From Streptomyces zhihengii (GTDB lineage Bacteria; Actinomycetota; Actinomycetes; Streptomycetales; Streptomycetaceae): 64,000 nucleotides of DNA. Position numbers and translations under genes: made by a program. Within the stretch, counting starts at the first letter, position 1; the number at the start of each line of letters is the position of its first letter. The notes beneath the pieces are model-generated. The model was not told where the DNA came from. It saw nothing but the letters and a program-made list of their open reading frames with translations, and did no database searches. This document shows positions 53,504 to 62,223 of this stretch, in pieces. The stretch covers positions 2,234,501-2,298,500 of the forward strand of contig NZ_JAFEJA010000002.1 of the NCBI RefSeq assembly GCF_016919245.1, read 5' to 3'.

Positions 53504-55831
53504 TCACGGGGCGAGGGAGAAGTAGTTCTCCTCCTCCTGCGTGAAGTGCAGCCGCAGCACGGTGTTCAGGCCGTAGAGGCAGGAACGCAGGTCGTCGAGC
53601 TGCTCGGCGGCCAGACCGCCGTCGGCGCGGGCCCATTCGAGATGGGTGGCGATGCGCCGCGAGAGGCGTTCGATCTCGGTGTGGGCACGGCTCATCGTGG
53701 CGGTGGCCTCGGGGCCGCCGAGAGTGGGGGCGAGCGCGGGATACAGCTCGTGTTCCTCGGCGTACTCGTGGGGCAGCAGCCGTTCCACGAGCAGTCGGTG
53801 AGCCTCCTCCACAGCGGCGAGCGCCGGGGCGCCGGGGGTTGCGGAGAGACGGTCGGCCGCGTCGCGCACGGCGTCGAGGACGTCCTGGAGGTCGTGGTGC
53901 TCGTCGGCGAAGCGGTGGATGAGGGCTTCGGCGGCCGGGGTGACCGCGGGGCCCGCGGCACGGTCGACGCGAAGGGCGCGGAGAGCGTTCAGGATGACGG
54001 CGGCGTCGATGCCCTCCTGCAGCAGCGCGCCGGCGGCGGGCGGGAGCAGGCCGAGCGCGGCCGCCGCCATGGCGGCCAGGGACATCAGCATGCCGCCGAG
54101 GGCACTCTGGACCGCGATGCGGCGGGCGCGCTGCGCGATCGTCACGGCGGCGGCGAGGCGGTCGACCCGGTCGGTGGTCAGAACGACGTCCGCCGCCTCG
54201 GAAGAGGCGGTGGAACCACGTGCCCCCATGGCGACACCGATGTCGGCGGCTGCCAGGGCGGGCGCGTCGTTGACTCCGTCGCCGACCATCACGGTGACGG
54301 TGCGCTCGCGTTCGGCGCGGACGGCGGCGACCTTGTCGGCCGGGCTGAGCTCGGCACACACGTCGTCCAGTCCGAGGACGGCGGCGACCTCCTTGGCGGG
54401 AGCGGCACGGTCGCCCGTGAGCATCAGCAGCCGCCGGAAGCCGGCCGCGCGTAGCTGACGCAGGGTGCGCGGGGCGTCGTGGCGCAGGGGGTCGCGCAGC
54501 AGGACGGCCCCGGCCGACTCACCGTCGACCGTGAGCCACGCGACCGCCGCACCGTCGAGGAGGGCGCGGTTGTCCACCGCCCTGGCCCAGTCGGGGTGTG
54601 CGCGGCCGGGGCCGAGGCGTCCGACGGACACGCGATGACCCTCCACGGTGCCGGTGGCGCCCCGGCCGGGTTCCTCGGTGACGTCCGCCGCAGCGCTCAG
54701 CTCCAGCCCGCGTTCCCTGGCGGTGTCGACAATGGCCTGGGCCAGGACGTGGGGCGAGTACTGGTCGAGTGAGGCCGCGAGACGCAGGACTTCTGCCGGC
54801 TTCAGGTCGGGGGCGGCGGTGACGTCGAGGACGCGCGGGCGGCCTCGTGTCAGCGTCCCCGTCTTGTCGAGCAGCAGGGTGCGGGCACGGCCGAGGTTCT
54901 CCAGGGCTCCACCGTCGCGGACCACCACGCCGAGACGGGAGGCGCGCGAGAGACCGGACACGATGGCGACCGGAGCGGCCAGCAGCAGCGGGCAGGGCGT
55001 GGCGACGACCAGGACGGCGACCGCCCGGACGGCGGAACCGCTGATCAGCCACGCCAGTCCCGCGACGGCCACGGAGAGCGGCAGGAACCAGGCGGCGTAG
55101 CGGTCGGCCAGTCGTACGACGGGCGCGGACTCGGCGCCGGCCTGCTGGGCCAGCAGCACGATCCGCGCGTAGGTGCTGTCCCGCTCGGTGGCGGTGGCAC
55201 GCAGTTCGAAGGCGGCCCCGGCGTTCACCACGCCGCTGCGCACGACGTCGCCGCGGAGCCGCTCGACGTGTACGGGCTCACCCGTGAGCACCGACTCGTC
55301 GAGGACGGCGGGGGCGCCCTCCACACGGCCGTCGACGGGCACGACCTCACCGGGACGCACGACGAGCAGGTCGTCGACGGCGACCTGGCCCAGCGGCAGT
55401 GTCGTCACTCCCGCGCCGGTGCGCCGGTGCGCCGAGCGCGGCGCGTGTTCGAGCAGGGCCCGCAGGTCGTGGGAGGCGCGCCGCTGGGCCGCGCCCTCCA
55501 GAGTGCGGCCGGTGGCGAGCATCAGCCCGATCAGAGCACCGGCCAGGTACTCGCCCACGGCCAGGGTTCCGCCGAGCGCGAGTACGGCGATCAGGTCCAC
55601 GCCCGCGCTTCCGCGCCGCAGTGCGGCCAGTACCCACCACACCGCGGGGACGACGGCTGCCACGGTGCCGAGTGCCCAGAGCAGGTCGGCGGTCTCCCGA
55701 CTGCCGGCGAACCAGGCGATGCCGCCGCCGGTGAGTGCGGCGGCCGTCACGGCCAGGAGTGCGGCTTCGAGGCGCTGGGAGGCGCGTGGCGCTGCCGGCC
55801 GGTGTCGCGCTGTGACGGCGGGGCGGTTCAT
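53504..55831 (-). CDS. heavy-metal P1B-type ATPase fused to hemerythrin-like domain
   Basis: A 775-residue pump for a transition-metal ion. Transmembrane helices span about 23-70 and 78-105, there is no N-terminal HMA domain, and the A domain contains DESVLTGEP (178-186). The metal-site motif TPCPLL has C280, the phosphorylated Asp is D322 (LLDKTGTLT), and GDGVNDAPAL follows. From about 610 to the end is a four-helix hemerythrin-like domain: HRFADEHHDLQDVL, LLPHEYAEEHELYP, MSRAHTEIERL and LRLHFTQEEENYFSLA, giving His/Glu ligands for an oxo-diiron site. GAGG precedes the ATG. A degraded copy is at 41.8-42.3 kb. Confidence 0.9.
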   Translation of the reverse strand: MNRPAVTARHRPAAPRASQRLEAALLAVTAAALTGGGIAWFAGSRETADLLWALGTVAAVVPAVWWVLAALRRGSAGVDLIAVLALGGTLAVGEYLAGALIGLMLATGRTLEGAAQRRASHDLRALLEHAPRSAHRRTGAGVTTLPLGQVAVDDLLVVRPGEVVPVDGRVEGAPAVLDESVLTGEPVHVERLRGDVVRSGVVNAGAAFELRATATERDSTYARIVLLAQQAGAESAPVVRLADRYAAWFLPLSVAVAGLAWLISGSAVRAVAVLVVATPCPLLLAAPVAIVSGLSRASRLGVVVRDGGALENLGRARTLLLDKTGTLTRGRPRVLDVTAAPDLKPAEVLRLAASLDQYSPHVLAQAIVDTARERGLELSAAADVTEEPGRGATGTVEGHRVSVGRLGPGRAHPDWARAVDNRALLDGAAVAWLTVDGESAGAVLLRDPLRHDAPRTLRQLRAAGFRRLLMLTGDRAAPAKEVAAVLGLDDVCAELSPADKVAAVRAERERTVTVMVGDGVNDAPALAAADIGVAMGARGSTASSEAADVVLTTDRVDRLAAAVTIAQRARRIAVQSALGGMLMSLAAMAAAALGLLPPAAGALLQEGIDAAVILNALRALRVDRAAGPAVTPAAEALIHRFADEHHDLQDVLDAVRDAADRLSATPGAPALAAVEEAHRLLVERLLPHEYAEEHELYPALAPTLGGPEATATMSRAHTEIERLSRRIATHLEWARADGGLAAEQLDDLRSCLYGLNTVLRLHFTQEEENYFSLAP

Positions 55832-56011
55832 GGAACACCTCGGTGGATCCGGCACGGCGACCGCCGGATCGGTCTCCATCTCATCGCGGCTCCCGGCCTC
55901 GGGGAAGGGGACGTCCGGCCCCGATCCCGGGCCGGACGGGTGCCCGCAGGGACGGCACATGGCCTCGGCCTGCCGTCGAACGTGCCGCTCGTGCGGCGCC
56001 TCGGGGCCCGC

Positions 56012-57565
56012 TCAGTCGGCTGCCGCCACCGCGACGAGGGAAAGCCAGCCGCTCAGTGCCGCAGCATCGGCGCCACCGCAGCGGAAGCCGACGTGCCCGT
56101 CCGGCCGGACGGCCAGCAGCCCGCGGCCGGGGCTGTTCGTCAGGCGGAGGACGGTGACCCGAGGAGACACCACGTCCACAGGCATGTCCGCGTCGCGCTG
56201 CAGCAGCAGATGGACTCCGGGACGGGCCAGCAGTCCGTGCAGGCGCCGGGGAGGCCCGCCGGTGCTCACCGTCGCGTCCGGCAGGCGGTCTCCCGGGCGG
56301 GGAGCACCCCGAAGGCGCGGGGTGCCGTCGACGGACAGGGGGCTGCGCCGGTAGTTCACGCGCAGCTGGGAGATGAGACGGACGGCCTCGGCGACCAGCC
56401 GCCGCCGGTCGAGGACGGTGGGGAGGACGGGCGCGGCAAGGGGAGCGGCGACCGCCCGCGCCCAGGAAGGGATCCGGCCGGTCGACGCCTCCGCCCAGAA
56501 CGCCGTGTGGGTGAGGAGCATCCTTCCCCGTGCGGCGGGCCTGCGCTCACCGTCGTAGGAGTCGAGGAGCACGCCGGTGCGGGGCTCCTGGCGGTCCACC
56601 GCGAAGGCGAGTTTCCAGCCGAGGTTCACCGCGTCCTGGATACCCGCGTTCATGCCCTGGCCCGTGGCCGGCGAGTAGGTGTGCGCTGCGTCGCCCGCGA
56701 GGAAGAGCCGGCCCTTGCGGAACCTCCTGGCGAGACGGCATTGCAACGGCACCCGGGCGGACCACACGAGATGTTCGATGTGCGCCCCCAGCCCCGCGTC
56801 GTCCACCAGGCGCTGGAGCTCGGCGCGCGGAACAGGCGGCCCGGGCTGCCCGAAGTCGCGCCCCGCCCTGTCGGCGGACGCGCGAGTGGCGAGCAGTCGC
56901 CACGGGGCCTGCTCGCCGAGCGGAAAGAGGAACAGCAAGCCGTCGCGGCCCGCGAAGACCTGCGCACCCTCGACGCCGTGGGAGCCGCCGAAGTCGATGT
57001 CGGCGAGAACCGCTTCCTCGGTGTAGGGCCGGCCGTGCCAGCCGGCACCGGCGCAGGCGCGCACCGTGCTGGCCGGACCGTCGCAGCCGACCACGAAGGG
57101 ACTGCGAACTTCCTCGATACCGCCGTCCGCGGAGCGCAGTACGGCACGTGCCATACGCCCCTCGTCCCGGACGGAGACGAGTTCGACGCCCCGCTCCACC
57201 ACCACGCCCCGGCCGGCGAGCGCCCGGGTCAGCACACTCTCGACATCCGTCTGCCGCACGAGCGAGAGGTGGGGGAACGCGGTGTCGGGCAGCTCCAGGT
57301 CCCCGAGTCCGGCCGTGACGATGTGGGACCCGAGATGGAGGTCGGCGGTCGGAGCCGTGTCGGCCAGGTCCAGCAGCGCTTCGGTGACGCCGAGCGGGCG
57401 CAGAACCTCCAGCGTGCGGGGGTGGAGGATCAGTGCCCGGGACGGCCGGAACGGCTCGGGCCGTTTCTCGACCACGCGGACCCCTGCTCCGTGGGAGTGG
57501 GCCTGGAGCGCCAGAGCCAGCCCGGTCGTACCGGCGCCGACGACGAGGACTTCCACGGCTGACAT
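56012..57565 (-). CDS. FAD-dependent monooxygenase (aromatic hydroxylase type)
   Basis: A 517-residue flavoprotein. FAD binding GAGTTGLALALQAHSHGAGV is at 8-27, FVVGCDGPASTVR is the DG motif, and FLAGDAAHTYSPATGQGMNAG the GD motif. A thioredoxin-like C-terminal domain is present (GDRLPDATVSTGG...LLARPGVHLLLQ). It hydroxylates an aromatic or polyketide-like substrate with NAD(P)H. The ATG lies in TGATG, overlapping the upstream gene stop by one base, so it is translationally coupled to the 190-residue protein. Confidence 0.87.
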   Translation of the reverse strand: MSAVEVLVVGAGTTGLALALQAHSHGAGVRVVEKRPEPFRPSRALILHPRTLEVLRPLGVTEALLDLADTAPTADLHLGSHIVTAGLGDLELPDTAFPHLSLVRQTDVESVLTRALAGRGVVVERGVELVSVRDEGRMARAVLRSADGGIEEVRSPFVVGCDGPASTVRACAGAGWHGRPYTEEAVLADIDFGGSHGVEGAQVFAGRDGLLFLFPLGEQAPWRLLATRASADRAGRDFGQPGPPVPRAELQRLVDDAGLGAHIEHLVWSARVPLQCRLARRFRKGRLFLAGDAAHTYSPATGQGMNAGIQDAVNLGWKLAFAVDRQEPRTGVLLDSYDGERRPAARGRMLLTHTAFWAEASTGRIPSWARAVAAPLAAPVLPTVLDRRRLVAEAVRLISQLRVNYRRSPLSVDGTPRLRGAPRPGDRLPDATVSTGGPPRRLHGLLARPGVHLLLQRDADMPVDVVSPRVTVLRLTNSPGRGLLAVRPDGHVGFRCGGADAAALSGWLSLVAVAAAD

Positions 57566-58137
57566 CACCTCCCGGACCGTGTGCGCCACCACTCCGTGCC
57601 GGTCGAGGTGCCGGGGGCGATCTCCCCGACCGCGCCGGGGTCGGCGAAGACGTCGTCGCGACGCACTCCCGGCACCACCACGTACCGGATCGAACCCGGC
57701 ACGCAGACCAGCGACAGAACGCGCCACAGGGAGCGTGCGTAGACTTCCGCGCGCTGCGCTCCGTCCCACTCGTAGAGGCCGCGGTACCGGCCCTGTTCGT
57801 CGTGGGCCAGCCACAGTTTCGACGTGAATCCGGGGAAGCCGACGAACAGCGGTGTGTTCAGCAGGCTCTCCAGGCGGAACAGCGCGTGCGCGCGCCCCCG
57901 GACCAGACGCAGCCTGAAGATGACCGCCAGCGCGCACGGGTCCTTCGCCAGCCCGCTGCCGAGGCGTGTTTCCCGGTACACCCGGGCCGAAGTGCGGTCC
58001 GTGAAGCGCAGCCGGGTCCCGAGCCCGTCCCTGGGCAGGTGGATGCGGTGCCGGGCGAGCAGCGGCACCGTGGACGCGCAGCACGCCGCCACGGCTCGCC
58101 ATGCCTCGCGCCGGGGAAGCGGTTCCTGGTCTCTCAC
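57565..58137 (-). CDS. conserved hypothetical protein, coupled to monooxygenase
   Basis: A 190-residue soluble protein without recognised domain. Visible features are RLRFTDRTSARVYRETRLG, FVGFPGFTSKLWLAHDEQG and RYRGLYEWDGAQRAEVYARS. The GLYEWDG pattern recalls small monooxygenase-associated or YdhR-like alpha/beta barrels, but this is uncertain. Its stop overlaps the monooxygenase start, so the two are likely to work together. Confidence 0.65.
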   Translation of the reverse strand: MRDQEPLPRREAWRAVAACCASTVPLLARHRIHLPRDGLGTRLRFTDRTSARVYRETRLGSGLAKDPCALAVIFRLRLVRGRAHALFRLESLLNTPLFVGFPGFTSKLWLAHDEQGRYRGLYEWDGAQRAEVYARSLWRVLSLVCVPGSIRYVVVPGVRRDDVFADPGAVGEIAPGTSTGTEWWRTRSGR

Positions 58138-58345
58138 CGTGGCCTCCGGTTCTCTGTCTCGTGCGGCATCCGTGTGCAGGGCGGCGGAGGACCGGTACCC
58201 GGCCGGTGCCCTGTCCGGCGCGATGCGGCGACGGAGGGCCCTCGCGTCACCGGAGTCGTCCGGTGTCCACGAGACCCTTGTGCGACGTGGTGTCGCGGGG
58301 CACGCTTTCTCCCGCGTCGTCGCTCGGTGCCGACCAGTGGATCGT

Positions 58346-58359
58346 GGGACCTTCGGCCG
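58346..58359. promoter_or_regulatory. GGGACC-TTCGG type element
   Basis: GGGACCTTCGGCCG in the gap between a universal stress protein gene and the following minus-strand gene; one half of the shared palindrome is imperfect. Confidence 0.3.
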
Positions 58360-58360
58360 C

Positions 58361-59230
58361 TCACCCTCCCGCTGTCGGCACGGTGATCACCGGGCACTCG
58401 GCCCGGTGCAGCAGGCCGTGGACGACCGACCCGAGGCGCATGCCGGAGTAGCCTCCCCGGCCCCGGCGTCCGACGACGACCGCCAGGGCGTCGCGCGCGG
58501 CTTCGCTCAACTCCTCGACGGGGTGGCCGCGGCGGACCTCCTGCACGAGGTCGACGTCGGGGTAGGCGTCCGGCAGTCCGGCCAGCGTGGTCGCGAGCAG
58601 GGCCCGCCGCTTCTCCACGGCGGCGTCCTCGCCGTGCAGGGCGACGACCGGCGGCCGCCACACCCACAGCGCGTGCACCGTGGCCTTCCGCAGGCGGGCC
58701 TCGTCGAAGGCGAACGCGGCCGCCGCACGGGACGCCGGGCTGCCGTCGACGCCGAGGACCAGACGGCCGGGGTCCGCTGCCGTGTGCTCGGGTTCCCGTA
58801 CGACGACCACGGGGCAGTCGGCCTGTGCGCTGACCGGGACGGCCACCGAGCTCGCGCTGAGCCACTCCTCCGGCCGGCTGAGCCGTCGGGAGCCCAGCAC
58901 GACGAGCTGCCCCGATTCGGCCGCCTGTCGGCAGAGCATGGGGGCGGGCATGCCGTCGAGCAGTCCGGTGGTGACGGTCAGGTCCGGGTGCAGGGCGCGC
59001 ACCGTTTCCGCTGCCCGTGCCAGTGCCGCCGTGCCTCGCGATGCGAGCGTCATGTGCTGCGGCTCGGAGTCGACGTGCTGGGTGTCGTGCAGGGGCGGTA
59101 CGGACACCACGAGCCGCAGCGGAGCGTTTCTGCGCTCCGCCTCGTCGGCCGCCCAGGCGAGGACCGGCACGGAGATGTCGCGTGGGTCGATGCCGACGAG
59201 GATGTCGGTGCGGGTTCCGGTGACCTTCAT
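58361..59230 (-). CDS. universal stress protein, two domains
   Basis: A 289-residue tandem UspA protein that binds ATP. The first domain begins DILVGIDPRDISVPVLAWA and ends QLVVLGSRRLSRPEE; the second begins RLVLGVDGSPASRAAAAFA and contains VVVGRRGRGGYSGMRLGSVVHGLLH, the intact G-x2-G-x9-GS nucleotide motif. The first domain lacks it. Starts at ATG (MKVTGTR), overlapping the neighbouring USP stop by 4 bases. Confidence 0.9.
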   Translation of the reverse strand: MKVTGTRTDILVGIDPRDISVPVLAWAADEAERRNAPLRLVVSVPPLHDTQHVDSEPQHMTLASRGTAALARAAETVRALHPDLTVTTGLLDGMPAPMLCRQAAESGQLVVLGSRRLSRPEEWLSASSVAVPVSAQADCPVVVVREPEHTAADPGRLVLGVDGSPASRAAAAFAFDEARLRKATVHALWVWRPPVVALHGEDAAVEKRRALLATTLAGLPDAYPDVDLVQEVRRGHPVEELSEAARDALAVVVGRRGRGGYSGMRLGSVVHGLLHRAECPVITVPTAGG

Positions 59231-60129
59231 CGCTCCTCCTCGCCGCGGGCGCTCTCACGGGGCACGATCAGGACCGGGCAGTCCGCGTGATGGAGCACCG
59301 CGTGCGCCACCCTGCCGAGCGTCGGACCGAACCCCAGGGGCCGCCGCCTGCCGCCGAGCACCAGCAGATCCGCCTGCCCGGTCGCCTCGACCAGGGTGCC
59401 CGCGGCCGACATGCCGCCGCCGATCTCCACCGCCACCGGAAGTCCGGTGAACTCCTCGCGCAGACCGCCGGCGAGCGCTTCGACATGCCGTTCCGCGCCC
59501 CGGGCCATCTCGTTCATGTCGTCGAGCATGGTGACGGCGATGCCGACGCGGGACAGCGGGTTCCAGACGCTGAGCAGCTTCAACGAGGCATCGCGCAGTT
59601 CCGCCTCCCGGGCCGCGAAGCGCAGCCAGTCGGCGTCGCCCGCGTCCCGCACCGCGGCCACGACGACCGCCTCCACGCGGCCGGCGGACTCTCCCCTGAC
59701 GATCACGACGGGCCGCCGCGCGTGCGCCAGGACGTCCAGACCGACCGAACCGAGCATCAGGGTGCCGAACCCGCCGAGTCCGCGGTTGCCGACCACGATG
59801 GTGTCGTGCGGACCGGCGGTCTCGTACAGGGCGGGCACGCAGTCCCGGCGGCTCAGTTCCCGTTCGACGGCGAGATCGGGATACCTGGCCCGCACCACCT
59901 CGACCGTGTCCCTGAGCAGATCATGGCCCGCCCGGTAGATCTCGTCGATGGTCCGTGGCGAAGCCGCCCGGGTGATGCGTTCGAGATCGACCGCGTACAC
60001 GATCCGCAGTTCCGTGCGCCGCCGGTCCGCCTCGCCGGCGGCCCACAGGGCGGCGGCCCTGGCCTGCGCGGAGCCGTCGACACCGACGACGACCGCTCCG
60101 AGCACCGGGCCTGCGGGAACGTTGCGCAT
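59227..60129 (-). CDS. universal stress protein, two domains
   Basis: A 300-residue tandem UspA. Both halves retain a nucleotide motif: TIVVGNRGLGGFGTLMLGSVG and LVLGGRRRPLGFGPTLGRVAHAVLHH, the latter variant. The N-terminal GAVVVGVDGSAQARAAAL opens domain 1. The ATG at 60129 begins MRNVPAGP. It is co-transcribed with the USP downstream. Confidence 0.9.
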   Translation of the reverse strand: MRNVPAGPVLGAVVVGVDGSAQARAAALWAAGEADRRRTELRIVYAVDLERITRAASPRTIDEIYRAGHDLLRDTVEVVRARYPDLAVERELSRRDCVPALYETAGPHDTIVVGNRGLGGFGTLMLGSVGLDVLAHARRPVVIVRGESAGRVEAVVVAAVRDAGDADWLRFAAREAELRDASLKLLSVWNPLSRVGIAVTMLDDMNEMARGAERHVEALAGGLREEFTGLPVAVEIGGGMSAAGTLVEATGQADLLVLGGRRRPLGFGPTLGRVAHAVLHHADCPVLIVPRESARGEEER

Positions 60130-60211
60130 CAGGATCCCTCCTCCGGCACTGCACCGGCCTTCAGGCTGTCACGCACCACGCTCGGCGAAGAGGGCCGCTC
60201 AGGCACGCCTG

Positions 60212-60226
60212 GGGACCGAAGGTCCC
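60212..60226. promoter_or_regulatory. GGGACCGAAGGTCCC palindrome between divergent stress genes
   Basis: A perfect 15-base palindrome (odd centre A), 82 bases before the USP start (minus) and 93 bases before the DUF4389 start (plus). A weaker copy, GCCGTTCGGCCCTTC, is at 60246-60260. It is the best example of the element shared across this region. Confidence 0.55.
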
Positions 60227-60319
60227 GGTGCTCCGGACGCGGGGTGCCGTTCGGCCCTTCACCCCGCCCCCGTCGTCGACCGACGCTGGGCGCGTGCCGA
60301 GCCGAAGGAGCTGATCACG

Positions 60320-60970
60320 ATGACCATGCCGGCACCGCCCCAGCAGCCCGTCACGGTCCGTGCCGTCCTGGACGAGCCGCTCTCGCGATGGCTGTGGCTG
60401 GTGAAGTGGATCCTGGTGATTCCGCACTGGATCGTCCTGGCCTTCCTGTGGGCCGGCTTCCTGGTGACCTCCGTGGTGGCCTTCTTCGCGATCCTCTTCA
60501 CCGAGCGCTACCCACGCCCTCTGTTCGACTTCAATCTCGGCGTCCTGCGCTGGACCTGGCGGGTGTCCTACTACTCGTACGGCGCCCTTGCCACCGACCG
60601 GTACCCGCCGTTCTCCCTCGGCGAGGTGCCGGACTACAGCGCGACCCTGTACGTCGCCTACCCGGAGCGGCTTTCCCGCGGACTCGTCCTGATCAAGTGG
60701 TGGCTGCTCGCCCTCCCGCACTACATCCTGATCGGCTTCTTCCTGGGCGGGGTCCACGCCGGGGTGTGGTCGGCCGGTCTCCTCACCGTATCCGCGGTGT
60801 TCGCGGCGGTGGCGCTCGCCTTCACCGGCACCTACCCGCGTGACATCCATGCCCTGGTCGCCGGGCTGAACCGTTGGGTTCTGCGCGTGGCGGCCTACGC
60901 GGCGCTGATGACCGACACCTATCCGCCGTTCCGGCTCGACCTGGGCGGAAGCGAGCCGTCGGCAGACTGA
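60320..60970 (+). CDS. DUF4389 family membrane protein
   Basis: A 216-residue protein with four transmembrane helices in two pairs: LWLVKWILVIPHWIVLAFLWA / VTSVVAFFAILFT and LIKWWLLALPHYILIGFFLGG / LTVSAVFAAVALAFTG. Conserved RYPRPLFDFNLGVLRWTWRVSYYSYGAL and RYPPFSL are the DUF4389 signatures, repeated at the end as TYPPFRL. AAGGAG lies 9 bases upstream. The function is unknown; it is common beside stress genes. Confidence 0.87.
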   Translation: MTMPAPPQQPVTVRAVLDEPLSRWLWLVKWILVIPHWIVLAFLWAGFLVTSVVAFFAILFTERYPRPLFDFNLGVLRWTWRVSYYSYGALATDRYPPFSLGEVPDYSATLYVAYPERLSRGLVLIKWWLLALPHYILIGFFLGGVHAGVWSAGLLTVSAVFAAVALAFTGTYPRDIHALVAGLNRWVLRVAAYAALMTDTYPPFRLDLGGSEPSAD

Positions 60971-60994
60971 CCGGCTCCACCACGTGTCTAGACG

Positions 60995-61009
60995 GGGTCC
61001 TTCGGTCCC
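60995..61009. promoter_or_regulatory. GGGTCCTTCGGTCCC element upstream of Acg-type gene
   Basis: The same word as the 60212 palindrome on the opposite strand, with one mismatch (GGGACCGAAGGACCC). It lies 110 bases before the start at 61120. Confidence 0.45.
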
Positions 61010-61119
61010 GGGCCGGACCTGGTCGGCCCCTGCCGGGACGGCACCTCGCGGGAGCACCCTGGAGAGGTGACCTGGCAGGGGCGAAGGACCCCGGCCCGCG
61101 CCCCGGGGAGGTGGGACAG

Positions 61120-62097
61120 ATGGTTGCCGGTTCGCCCACCACGGCCGTCGTCACTTCGTGGGTGCGGGACGCCGCGGCGGCTCCCTCCATGCACAATGCC
61201 CAGCCCTGGCTGTTCCGTTACGAGAGCGAGGGCGGACTGCTCACGCTGCGGATGGATCCCACCCGGACCATGCCGATCACCGACCCCTCGACCCGCGGAC
61301 TGCATCTCGGCTGCGGTGCGGCCCTGTTCAATCTGCGTGTCGCCGCGGCGCACGCGGGGTGGGAGGCGCGCGTCCGGGCCCGGCCGGAGAAGGTCGCCCC
61401 GGAAGTTCTGGCGCTGGTGACCTTCGAGCCGGTCGCGGAACGGGACGCCGTCGCCGGCCTCCATCGCGCCATCGCGCTCCGACGCACGAGCAGGACCCCC
61501 TTCAGCGGTGAGACGGTTCCCGAGCCGGTGCTGGAAGGACTGCGCGGCGCGGCCACGGCCGAGGGCGCTCGACTGGACTTCGCGGACGACTGGCGTGTGC
61601 AGGAACTCCTGGACGCCGTGTGGGACGCGGAGCAGTCCGAACGCTTCGCGCCGGGCGTGCGCGAGGAGATCGCGCGCTGGACGGCCGGGCGCGAGGGCAC
61701 GGAGTTCGAGGGCATCCCCTCCTCGTCTCTCGGGCCGCGCCGCTACGACGGCCGGGCCCCGGTGCGGACCTTCCCCGGCCACGACGCCCGCCGGGACCGC
61801 GAGGGCGCGGTGTTCGAGTGGGCCCCGTGCCTGGCCGTGCTCGGCAGTCGCCGGGACCGTCCCCATGACTGGCTCGCGGCGGGGCAGGCCATGGAGCGTG
61901 TGCTCCTGCAGGCGACCTTGGACGGCCTGTCGACCTCGCTCAACTCGCAGGCACTCGAATGGCCCGAGCTGCGCTGGCTGATGCGCGATCCGCGGTCCGC
62001 GACGGCGTACCCCCAGATGCTGCTCCGGTTCGGATACGGTCCCGCCGTGCCCGCCACCCCGCGCAGGCCGGTGGAGGAGATTCTCACCGTCGAGTGA
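61120..62097 (+). CDS. Acg-family FMN-binding protein (nitroreductase-like)
   Basis: A 325-residue protein of the Acg family, resembling nitroreductases but with an extra lid; mycobacterial Acg is DosR-dependent and binds FMN. Features are AAAAPSMHNAQPWLFRYE, RGLHLGCGAALFNLRVAAAHAG, ALRRTSRTPF and WLAAGQAMERVLLQATLDGL. GGGGAGG is 9 bases before the ATG; a GTG at 61111 is in frame but lies directly on the ribosome-binding site. The end carries a direct repeat that includes the stop. Confidence 0.87.
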   Translation: MVAGSPTTAVVTSWVRDAAAAPSMHNAQPWLFRYESEGGLLTLRMDPTRTMPITDPSTRGLHLGCGAALFNLRVAAAHAGWEARVRARPEKVAPEVLALVTFEPVAERDAVAGLHRAIALRRTSRTPFSGETVPEPVLEGLRGAATAEGARLDFADDWRVQELLDAVWDAEQSERFAPGVREEIARWTAGREGTEFEGIPSSSLGPRRYDGRAPVRTFPGHDARRDREGAVFEWAPCLAVLGSRRDRPHDWLAAGQAMERVLLQATLDGLSTSLNSQALEWPELRWLMRDPRSATAYPQMLLRFGYGPAVPATPRRPVEEILTVE

Positions 62098-62135
62098 CCG
62101 CGAAGCACGGCCCGTCGAGTGACCGCGAAGCACGG
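62088..62135 (+). repeat. two direct copies of a 23-base unit
   Basis: CGTCGAGTGACCGCGAAGC and ACGG occur at 62088-62110 and 62113-62135 with a 25-base period. The first copy spans the stop codon of the Acg-type gene, so it duplicated the last codons and stop. Confidence 0.85.
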
Positions 62136-62223
62136 CGGATCCGCCTCGTTCGGCATCGACGGGCCGGTGGCACCGGCGCGGACGACCGTCTGGCGTGACG
62201 ACGGTCGGCCGCGCGGACGACCG

